From: Bacteroidota bacterium
GTDB taxonomy: Bacteria > Bacteroidota > Bacteroidia > B-17B0 > Aurantibacillaceae
NCBI GenBank assembly: GCA_017303905.1
Contig: JAFLBH010000002.1
Span: 186,001-250,000, forward strand
DNA length: 64,000 nucleotides
Direction of reading: 5' to 3'
The position numbers were made by a program, and so were the translations under genes. This document shows positions 9,688 to 16,847 of this stretch, piece by piece. Numbering within the stretch: position 1 is the stretch's first letter; each line of letters starts with the position of its first letter. The notes beneath the pieces are model-generated. The model did not search any database. It was given only the letters and a program-made list of their open reading frames with translations, and was not told where the DNA came from.

Positions 9688-11157
9688 GTGAAGAAAAATA
9701 TTTCCATAATCGGTGCCGGATTCTCAGGTTTAGCGGCAGCATGTTATCTGGCAAAAGACGGATATAATGTTACTATTTACGAGAAACATTCACAAATTGG
9801 CGGACGTGCACGTACCATCGAAAAAGATGGTTTTTTGTTTGATATGGGTCCAAGCTGGTATTGGATGCCGGATGTTTTTGAGCGTTTTTTCGGAGATTTC
9901 GGAAAAAAGGTTTCTGATTATTACGAATTAAAAAGACTTTCACCGGGATATCGCATTTACTTTAATGATGAATATTTAGATGTTCCCGCTTCGTTGGAAG
10001 AATTATACGAAGTATTTGAAAAACACGAGAAAGGAAGTGCAGCTAAGCTCAAACAATTCTTAAAAGAAGCCGAATACAAATACAATGTTGGGATTCACGA
10101 ATTGGTTTATAAACCGGGCGTAAATATTTCTGAATTGATGGATGCCCGTTTGATAACGGGAATATTTAAACTGGATGTTTTCAAATCCATCCGAAAGCAC
10201 ATTGCTAAAAATTTCAAAAATCCAAAGCTGGTTCAATTGCTTGAATTTCCTGTTTTGTTTTTGGGCGCTTTGCCGCAAAACACACCCGCGCTTTACAGTT
10301 TAATGAATTATGCTGATTTAGTTCTTGGAACCTGGTATCCTATGGGCGGAATGGCCGTGGTACCGGAGGCTATGAAAAAACTAGCTCTTGAATTAGGCGT
10401 GAAGTTTGAAACGGGGGTTGACGTATCTGCAATAGAATTGAACGGAAACCTGGCAAAAAAATTAAAAGCGCAAAAGGAATATAACGGTTTTGATGCACTG
10501 ATTTCTTCAGCAGATTACCATTTTACCGATCAGGTATTACTTCCTCCTACTCACCGTCATTATACTAAAGACTATTGGGAATCACGGAAAATGGCACCAA
10601 GTTCTATTTTATTTTATGTGGGTATCAATAAAAAATTACCAAATCTTCTTCATCATAATTTGTTTTTCGATGAAGATTTTGAATTACACTCTCAGGAGAT
10701 TTACACAACTCCCAAATGGCCAAGTAAACCTTTATTGTATGTAAGTTGTACTTCCAAAACAGACCCTGTTACCGCGCCTGAAGGTTACGAAAACTTAACC
10801 ATCTTAATTCCGGTTGCCCCGGGGTTAAATGAAAGTGAGGAAATAAAAGAGAAGTATTTCAATTTGGCTATAGAACGTATTGAGAAAAAAATTGGTATGA
10901 GCTTTAAAGAAAACATCATCTTTAAACATATTTATTCGCCAAAAAATTTCATCAACGATTACAACTCTTTTAAAGGAAATGCCTACGGCTTAGCGAACAC
11001 TTTGCTTCAAACAGCGCATTTAAAACCTTCCATTAAGAGTAAAAAAGTGAAAAATCTCTTTTACACCGGACAATTAACTGTACCCGGTCCGGGTGTTCCG
11101 CCTTCTTTAATTTCAGGTAAACTGGTTGCCGATCAAATAAACAATTATTTCAAGTAA
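9688..11157 (+). CDS. crtI: Phytoene desaturase CrtI
   Basis: A 489-residue FAD-dependent desaturase. Rossmann motif IIGAGFSGLAAACYLAKDG, then IGGRARTIEKDGFLFDMGPSWYWMP, and the C-terminal signature NLFYTGQLTVPGPGVPPSL. CrtI converts phytoene to lycopene in several steps at the membrane. The start is GTG, as no ATG fits the conserved N-terminus. It is transcribed divergently from crtD across 55 bases and is followed directly by idi (the stop and next start are 3 bases apart). Both an IPP isomerase and the desaturase are thus made from one message. The phytoene synthase gene crtB is not in this window. Confidence 0.92.
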   Translation: MKKNISIIGAGFSGLAAACYLAKDGYNVTIYEKHSQIGGRARTIEKDGFLFDMGPSWYWMPDVFERFFGDFGKKVSDYYELKRLSPGYRIYFNDEYLDVPASLEELYEVFEKHEKGSAAKLKQFLKEAEYKYNVGIHELVYKPGVNISELMDARLITGIFKLDVFKSIRKHIAKNFKNPKLVQLLEFPVLFLGALPQNTPALYSLMNYADLVLGTWYPMGGMAVVPEAMKKLALELGVKFETGVDVSAIELNGNLAKKLKAQKEYNGFDALISSADYHFTDQVLLPPTHRHYTKDYWESRKMAPSSILFYVGINKKLPNLLHHNLFFDEDFELHSQEIYTTPKWPSKPLLYVSCTSKTDPVTAPEGYENLTILIPVAPGLNESEEIKEKYFNLAIERIEKKIGMSFKENIIFKHIYSPKNFINDYNSFKGNAYGLANTLLQTAHLKPSIKSKKVKNLFYTGQLTVPGPGVPPSLISGKLVADQINNYFK

Positions 11158-11160
11158 GTG

Positions 11161-11661
11161 ATGGAAGAAGTTGTGCTTGTAAATGAGAAGGACGAATCCA
11201 TTGGCCGGATGGAAAAAATAGAGGCGCATGAAAAAGGACTTCTGCACCGTGCCATTTCGGTATTCATTTTCAATGAAAAGGGAGAGATGCTTCTACAAAG
11301 ACGAGCTTTGCACAAATATCACAGCGCCGGTTTATGGACCAACACCTGTTGCAGTCATCCTCGTCCCGGTGAAGACTCTAAAATGGCTGCAGAGCGCCGG
11401 CTTTTTGAAGAAATGGGCATTAATACCTCTTTAATTCATAAGGGACAATTTATTTACAAAACTGAATTTAGCAACGGTCTCACTGAATTTGAACTGGATC
11501 ATGTTTTTACGGGAATTTATACTGAAAATCCCGAATTAAATCCCGAAGAAGCCGCCGATTTTTGCTGGAAATCCATTCCGGATATCAGGTCAGACGTAGA
11601 AAACTTCCCCAAAAACTATACTTCCTGGTTTAAAATAGCCCTCGAGAAGTTTTTTAGTTAA
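11161..11661 (+). CDS. idi: Isopentenyl-diphosphate delta-isomerase, type I
   Basis: A 166-residue Nudix-fold IPP isomerase that supplies dimethylallyl diphosphate for carotenoid and quinone precursors. The catalytic cysteine lies in LWTNTCCSHPRPGE, the metal-binding histidines in the same segment, and the Nudix-like helix in AAERRLFEEMGI. The catalytic glutamate region FELDHVFTG is also present. I place the start at the ATG at 11161; a GTG just before it (11158) is possible. It directly follows crtI, which supports a dedicated carotenoid role. Confidence 0.93.
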   Translation: MEEVVLVNEKDESIGRMEKIEAHEKGLLHRAISVFIFNEKGEMLLQRRALHKYHSAGLWTNTCCSHPRPGEDSKMAAERRLFEEMGINTSLIHKGQFIYKTEFSNGLTEFELDHVFTGIYTENPELNPEEAADFCWKSIPDIRSDVENFPKNYTSWFKIALEKFFS

Positions 11662-11662
11662 T

Positions 11663-11686
11663 ACACGGTTCATATTCCCGTGTTTT
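11663..11686 (+). terminator. Weak hairpin after idi
   Basis: A six-base stem ACACGG/CCGTGT with a loop of about nine bases is followed by TTTTG, starting two bases after the idi stop. It could end the crtI-idi message. The stem is short and the T tract poor, so confidence is low. Confidence 0.35.
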
Positions 11687-11713
11687 GTCGTTTCTAATAA
11701 AATCTTATATTTG
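11684..11713 (+). promoter_or_regulatory. Bacteroidota-type promoter, -33 TTTG and -7 TATATTTG
   Basis: TTTG at 11684-11687 and TATATTTG at 11706-11713 are separated by 18 bases, close to the TTTG-(19-21)-TAnnTTTG pattern of the Bacteroidota housekeeping sigma factor. The ATG of the next gene is 38 bases downstream. This is the best two-box promoter noted in the window. Confidence 0.55.
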
Positions 11714-11751
11714 TTACACGTAAGGTTCTTTTAACGAATTAACTTACTGTT

Positions 11752-12024
11752 ATGAGAGAAAAAGTATTGATTATTCTGTTATTTTGTATTGCTATTGGAT
11801 GCACATTCATATCCATGACACCATATAATACGGGCTTCTTGATTATCTCGGTTGGAATGGGATTAACAGTTTGCAGTTTAATCATGGCCTTTTTCATTAG
11901 TCCGTGGTATTTAGGCACTTTTAAAGACCGTTTTAAAAAATCATTGAAATTGGGTTTCATTTTAGCTTCCTCATTTTATATTTTAGGTTACTGCTTTATT
12001 TTACTTGAATCTTTAATCCGATAA
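11752..12024 (+). CDS. Small integral membrane protein, unknown function
   Basis: A 90-residue protein that I do not recognise. It has three hydrophobic helices (about residues 4-22, 26-47 and 65-86) and a short basic loop (KDRFKKSLK) between the last two. No catalytic motif is visible. A two-box promoter lies 38 bases upstream. It is followed after 5 bases by another membrane-anchored protein gene, so the two are probably co-transcribed. Confidence 0.6.
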   Translation: MREKVLIILLFCIAIGCTFISMTPYNTGFLIISVGMGLTVCSLIMAFFISPWYLGTFKDRFKKSLKLGFILASSFYILGYCFILLESLIR

Positions 12025-12029
12025 GTATT

Positions 12030-12392
12030 ATGTCACCCCTATTTAAAATATTATCAGTTATTACAGTGGTTTTTTGCTGTGTTGGCATGTTCTTTCTAGG
12101 GGGATTTTCGTTACATGAAGGTTACAATCCTGTGAAGCCAGATATTGACACGCAATTTGGTCCCGGTTATTCTGAAGAAAATTTTAACAAAATCACAGAA
12201 GGTATTGACTCATCGGAAGTAATAAAACTTGTGGGCCGTCCAATAGGCGTTATAGGAAGTTCTTCCAAATTATGGTATTATTCCACTGACGGAAAATGTA
12301 AATGGCAAAACTTTGCCTGGTTAGCCAGAGCAGTTGTTATCGACCGAAACGGGAAAGTAAAACAAGTACAAAAATCAGTACGCTACGATTAA
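12030..12392 (+). CDS. Membrane-anchored BamE/SmpA-like small protein
   Basis: A 120-residue protein with an N-terminal hydrophobic anchor or signal (residues 7-26, ILSVITVVFCCVGMFFLGGF). The soluble domain reads ITEGIDSSEVIKLVGRPIG, then SSKLWYYSTDGK, then AVVIDRNGKVKQVQ. That order (helical pair, LVGRP turn, WYY strand, IDRNGKV strand) resembles the SmpA/OmlA/BamE fold. It lacks a lipobox, so it is not a canonical BamE. The similarity is by eye only. Its 3' end overlaps the convergent lipoprotein gene by 4 bases. Confidence 0.6.
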   Translation: MSPLFKILSVITVVFCCVGMFFLGGFSLHEGYNPVKPDIDTQFGPGYSEENFNKITEGIDSSEVIKLVGRPIGVIGSSSKLWYYSTDGKCKWQNFAWLARAVVIDRNGKVKQVQKSVRYD

Positions 12393-13009
12393 TCCTTAAA
12401 TCGGATTTGTTTTGGATTTATCCCCAAACTCTTTAAAATTTCAATTAACTTTTCTTTGGCCTTCGTATTGCCTTTAAGTTCCGGTTGAGAATATTCTTTA
12501 AACTCCTTAACAATAAAAGAATCTCCTTTTCCAAAATTTAAACTTTCCACATAGTTTCTTATCTGTACTTTCTCGTATTCCGAAAAATCTTTCTCAGGAT
12601 ACTTTATCAATAAACTATCTTCGCCCGGAGGATGCGCTTCATTAAAAACCAAAATCAAATAATTTGAATCACCATTTGGATTAGGTGTATATTTCGTGGA
12701 ATCTGTTTTTGCTGATTCTATAGGTTCGTCCTGTTCATTTGAAGAATCATTATTTGACTTAGCATTGACAACCGCTGTTTCATTCATTTTATTGCGTTTC
12801 CTTTTTTTAGCTTCCCGTTTCTTCTTTCTCACTTTGGCATTTGTTTGCATGCGCTTCATCACTACTTTTTTATCGGGCAAACCCACTTGCTTTGCAAAAC
12901 ATCCCCAACGTAAACAGATGTAAGGAAATTTATCGTGAATAGCACAAGAGCTGAGTAAAAGCGTTATGAGAATTAATAACGATACCCGAATATGAACCGC
13001 TTTATGCAT
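12389..13009 (-). CDS. Putative lipoprotein with basic linker, unknown function
   Basis: A 206-residue protein with a lipoprotein signal peptide: hydrophobic LLILITLLL, then the lipobox LSSC. The mature N-terminus contains CLRWGCF, then a very Lys/Arg-rich stretch (KVRKKKREAKKRKRNK), an acidic/Ser-rich linker, and a C-terminal folded region of about 90 residues. That region ends in LIEILKSLGINPKQIRFKD, a pattern seen at the end of some OmpA-like domains. I do not recognise the family. It is a single-gene unit converging on the BamE-like gene. Confidence 0.65.
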   Translation of the reverse strand: MHKAVHIRVSLLILITLLLSSCAIHDKFPYICLRWGCFAKQVGLPDKKVVMKRMQTNAKVRKKKREAKKRKRNKMNETAVVNAKSNNDSSNEQDEPIESAKTDSTKYTPNPNGDSNYLILVFNEAHPPGEDSLLIKYPEKDFSEYEKVQIRNYVESLNFGKGDSFIVKEFKEYSQPELKGNTKAKEKLIEILKSLGINPKQIRFKD

Positions 13010-13099
13010 TTAGTCGAATGTACAAAAACAAACCTTTAGTCTCCTAATTATTTTCTTATATTGCATATACAAATCGGCCTCTCCCTTAAATTTATTGAA

Positions 13100-15262
13100 A
13101 TGAAAAAAATCATTGTCTTACTGTTTTTAGCAGTCAATCTCTTTGCGGCTCCTCCTGCCACTACGGTTGAATTTATTAAAGTAGATCAGTTTGGTTACAA
13201 GCCGAATGATGAAAAAATTGCAGTGATTGCGAATCCTATTACCGGTTACAACAACACAACACCATTCTCGCCAGGTAGTACTTATCAGGTGCGTGAATGG
13301 ACAACCAATAACGTAGTTTTCACAGGATCTATTACGCCATGGAATGCAGGAGCAACACAAACGCAATCGGGTGATAAAGTCTGGCACTTTAATTTCAGTT
13401 CTTTGACAACTCCCGGGAGTTATTACATTTTTGATGTAACAAACAATGTTGGCTCGTATCGATTTGAAATTAGCACATGCGTTTATAACAATGTTATGAA
13501 AGCTGCGGTACGTATGTTTTATTACCAACGTTGCGGCATGGCAAAAGCTTTTCCTTTTGCTGATACAGGATTTGTAGATGGAGTTTGTCACAAAGGAACA
13601 CAACAGGATACTGACTGTCGGCTTTATAATAATACCAATGTATCAACCTCGAAGGATTTATCCGGTGGATGGCACGATGCTGGTGATTACAACAAGTATG
13701 TGAATTTCGCTTACTCTCCATTAATTGATATGTTACTGGCTTATGAATATAATCCTACTGTATTCACCGACGACTATAATTTACCGGAATCAGGAAATGG
13801 TATTCCAGATTTATTAGATGAAGCGAAATATGAATTGGATTGGTTCATTAAAATGCAAGGAAACGACAGCTCCCTTATTTCTGTTATTGGCGGCGGTTCT
13901 GCCAGTCCGAATTCAGCAGATGTCGCGTTCCGACGTTACGGTCCGCCTACCACGGCAGCCAGTTTAACAGGCGCAGCAGCTTTTGCCTTAGCCGCCATTC
14001 AATTTAACGCCATTGGCCAAACTACATATGCAGCAGCACTTCAATCTCGCGCCATAAAGGCATGGCACTGGGCAAACAATCATCCCAATATAACATTTTA
14101 TAATGCCGGAACATTAGCTGCAGGAGAACAACAAACAAGCGCTTATGACACTGATATGCGTAAGTTGGCCGGTGCGATTTATTTGTATGCGCTTACCGGA
14201 AATAATTTTTACAGAACTTATGTAGACGCAAATGTTCCCAATGCACATTTAATAATGTGGACCTATGCCTACCCTTTTGAAGCTGTTGAACAAGATGCCC
14301 TACTTTACTATACCAAAACGCCGGGAGCAACAACAGCTATCCGCAATCAAATAATAAATTCTTATTCGGTAAGTATGCAAACAAATAATGCTGATAATTT
14401 ACCGGCACATATAAATAAAACTGATGCTTACAGAGCCTGGATGGCGAATAACAATTACACCTGGAACAGCAATCAAACTAAGAGTAAACAAGGTATTATG
14501 TTCCTATTAATGAATCAATATAATTTAAATTCTGCCAATTCTACGAATTACACGAACGCAGCTTCCGGATTTGTACATTACATGCACGGTGTAAATCCAA
14601 ATACTAAAGTTTATTTAAGCAATATGAAAAAATACGGAGCTGAAAACTACGTAAAACAATTCTATCATAGCTGGTTTAAAGACGGAAGTGCTTTATGGGA
14701 TGAAGAAGGAGTTTCCACCTATGGTCCTGCTCCCGGTTATATTCCCGGTGGACCCAATCCAAGCTATTCACTTGCTTCTTGTTGTCCGAGTACATGTGGA
14801 AGTGCAGCGAATAATGCACTTTGCTTAACGAATGTAACTCCACCCATGGGACAACCCATTCAAAAGTCGTATAAAGATTTTAATAATGATTGGCCTGTTA
14901 ATAGTTGGGAGATTACTGAAGCCGGCATTTATACGAATGCCGCTTACGTTAGAATGTTATCCAAATTTATCAGTACAGGCTGCAGTACAAGCACCGAAAT
15001 TAAAACTAATCATTTGGAATTACACAGTGGTGCAATGCTATACCCTAATCCTACGGAAAACAAATTGTTTATCCAATTGAGTAATAAAGCTACAGGTTTT
15101 AGTTGCAGAATATATTCGGTAAACGGACAGCTCTTAATGGAGGATAAAGACAATAATATCGGCACAATCGAACTGGTTATCGAAAAACTATCAGCCGGCA
15201 TCTATTTTGCTGAAGTAAGCTATAATAACACTAAGCAAACTATTAAATTTGTAAAAGAATAA
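13100..15262 (+). CDS. T9SS-secreted glycoside hydrolase family 9 enzyme
   Basis: A 720-residue protein counted from the ATG at 13100; an upstream TTG at 13061 would spoil the signal peptide MKKIIVLLFLAVNLFAAPP. Order of domains: a CelD-type N-terminal Ig-like domain (residues about 20-130), a GH9 catalytic domain, and a C-terminal T9SS sorting domain (LYPNPTENKLFIQLS to the end). The GH9 base aspartates are seen in GGWHDAGDYNKY (about residue 190), and the catalytic acid in WEITEAGIYTNA (about residue 605). GH9 enzymes cleave beta-1,4-glucans or related glycans; the real substrate is not known. It is the first gene of a three-gene unit ending in a SpoIIE phosphatase. Confidence 0.9.
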   Translation: MKKIIVLLFLAVNLFAAPPATTVEFIKVDQFGYKPNDEKIAVIANPITGYNNTTPFSPGSTYQVREWTTNNVVFTGSITPWNAGATQTQSGDKVWHFNFSSLTTPGSYYIFDVTNNVGSYRFEISTCVYNNVMKAAVRMFYYQRCGMAKAFPFADTGFVDGVCHKGTQQDTDCRLYNNTNVSTSKDLSGGWHDAGDYNKYVNFAYSPLIDMLLAYEYNPTVFTDDYNLPESGNGIPDLLDEAKYELDWFIKMQGNDSSLISVIGGGSASPNSADVAFRRYGPPTTAASLTGAAAFALAAIQFNAIGQTTYAAALQSRAIKAWHWANNHPNITFYNAGTLAAGEQQTSAYDTDMRKLAGAIYLYALTGNNFYRTYVDANVPNAHLIMWTYAYPFEAVEQDALLYYTKTPGATTAIRNQIINSYSVSMQTNNADNLPAHINKTDAYRAWMANNNYTWNSNQTKSKQGIMFLLMNQYNLNSANSTNYTNAASGFVHYMHGVNPNTKVYLSNMKKYGAENYVKQFYHSWFKDGSALWDEEGVSTYGPAPGYIPGGPNPSYSLASCCPSTCGSAANNALCLTNVTPPMGQPIQKSYKDFNNDWPVNSWEITEAGIYTNAAYVRMLSKFISTGCSTSTEIKTNHLELHSGAMLYPNPTENKLFIQLSNKATGFSCRIYSVNGQLLMEDKDNNIGTIELVIEKLSAGIYFAEVSYNNTKQTIKFVKE

Positions 15263-15269
15263 AAATCAT

Positions 15270-16844
15270 ATGAAATTCTCACTTAATTCAATCGCTCTTT
15301 TAGCTGGTATTCAGCTTTCTATTGCACAACAAAATTCTCCTTATACAGTTAAGGTTTCACAGGAGTTTGAATCTCCTAAACGCCATGTGGTAATGAATCC
15401 GGTTCCTTACGGTGATTTAGGCATCATTCAGGTTAATGCGAAAAAAGTAGAATCTTTTTCATTTCAATTATTTAACAACGATTTGAAGTTTTTAAAAGAA
15501 AACACCGTTAGTACGGAGGGAAAATTAAATGAACATGTAAGTTATAATCGATTCCAGAAGTTCAATAACAAAACTTACTTAATGGTAAGAGATGTTTTTA
15601 AAGACACAGAAACTGAAGGGATTTCCGCACTTGAGTTCTCGCCAGAAAAATTGGATTTTGTAGGGCAATCGCGCAATTTATTTAAATCATCCGATAAGGT
15701 ACGTTCATTTAGTTATCGTTTTTACATGAGTGAAGATGAAAAAAACTTCATGTACACTTATGAGTTGGTAAGTCGTGAAAAGCGTGATAAACTAAATAAG
15801 GATATTGTGGGCATGCACATTTTTGATGAAAACCTGGGAAAAATATGGGGTGCGGAAGTTGAAATGCCATATACCGAAGCAAAAATGGACAACTGGGGTT
15901 ATACATTGGGTGATGACGGAACTGTTTATTTACTGGCCAGAGTATATAACGATGACACACAAAAAGAAAGTATTGATGGTTTACCTAACTATCATTTTGA
16001 AGTTATTATGTATAATGCCGATAATGTTAAACCGAAAATAATAAAAGTAAACCTGGATAATAATTTTCCGAAAGAGGCGTACATCTATGAAAATGAAAAA
16101 CATGAGATTTTTGTGAGTGGCTTTTATTCTAAAGGTGCCAACAAACCAATCGATGGGGCCTATATGGTAACGATAGATACTAAACAGGGCATTTCAATGA
16201 AACCCGAAGGCGGATATTATGAATTTCCTTCCGAATTAATTAAATCATTCATGAGCGACAGAGAAAAGAAGCGTGCAGAAAAGAAAGAACAAAAAGAATC
16301 TGATCTAGGAATCGATTTTTTAAAAATTCGTGCTATTTATAAAATGAAAAACGGATCAACGACCATCGTTTCTGAACAATACCATGTAGTAACGCGTACA
16401 TATTATAATGGAAGAACTACACAAACAACGTATGATACCTATGCAGAGGATGTGTTTGTTATGAACATCGACGCGATGGGCAAAATGAAATGGGTAAAGA
16501 AAATTCCGAAAGCTCAACACAGTAATGATGCTGGCGGACCACAACTATCTATACAATCTTATGCAGTCGATAATGACATTCATGTTTTTTATGTCGACAA
16601 TTTGAAAAATTTAAATTTGCCTGTGAATGAAGCGCCTAAATGGCATGAGCAAGGTCGCGGTGGATTTTTAACCGGCGTAAAAATTGATGAGAACGGCAAT
16701 CAGAGTAAATATAATTTAGGAGAGGTAGAAAAATACGAGACCAATTTTTATATCCGTGAATTCATAGACGGAGGCAGAAATAACATTATAAGCAGTGAAC
16801 GTAAACACAAAATGAACAGCCTTTACTCCATTGAGATAAAATAA
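15270..16844 (+). CDS. Exported protein of unknown function, propeller-like
   Basis: A 524-residue protein with a signal peptide (NSIALLAGIQLSIAQQ). I do not recognise a family. The sequence is a run of beta-strand-rich segments with occasional Asp/Gly turns (NWGYTLGDDGTVYLLAR, EVIMYNADNVKPK, VFVMNIDAMGKMKWVKKI), which suggests a beta-propeller. A charged helix (DREKKRAEKKEQKESD) interrupts it near residue 335. There is no T9SS sorting domain. It sits 7 bases after the GH9 gene and 3 bases before the GldL-like/SpoIIE gene, so the three are very likely one operon. Confidence 0.65.
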   Translation: MKFSLNSIALLAGIQLSIAQQNSPYTVKVSQEFESPKRHVVMNPVPYGDLGIIQVNAKKVESFSFQLFNNDLKFLKENTVSTEGKLNEHVSYNRFQKFNNKTYLMVRDVFKDTETEGISALEFSPEKLDFVGQSRNLFKSSDKVRSFSYRFYMSEDEKNFMYTYELVSREKRDKLNKDIVGMHIFDENLGKIWGAEVEMPYTEAKMDNWGYTLGDDGTVYLLARVYNDDTQKESIDGLPNYHFEVIMYNADNVKPKIIKVNLDNNFPKEAYIYENEKHEIFVSGFYSKGANKPIDGAYMVTIDTKQGISMKPEGGYYEFPSELIKSFMSDREKKRAEKKEQKESDLGIDFLKIRAIYKMKNGSTTIVSEQYHVVTRTYYNGRTTQTTYDTYAEDVFVMNIDAMGKMKWVKKIPKAQHSNDAGGPQLSIQSYAVDNDIHVFYVDNLKNLNLPVNEAPKWHEQGRGGFLTGVKIDENGNQSKYNLGEVEKYETNFYIREFIDGGRNNIISSERKHKMNSLYSIEIK

Positions 16845-16847
16845 TGT

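Noticed and set aside
12696-12923. 75-codon plus-strand frame opposite the lipoprotein gene
   Set aside because: It is antisense to the Lys/Arg-rich stretch of the lipoprotein; its Leu/Phe-rich sequence is a by-product of AAG/AAA codons.
13061-13099. TTG start giving a 13-residue longer GH9 protein
   Set aside because: The extra residues precede a perfect signal peptide starting with MKKIIVLLF; the ATG at 13100 is preferred.
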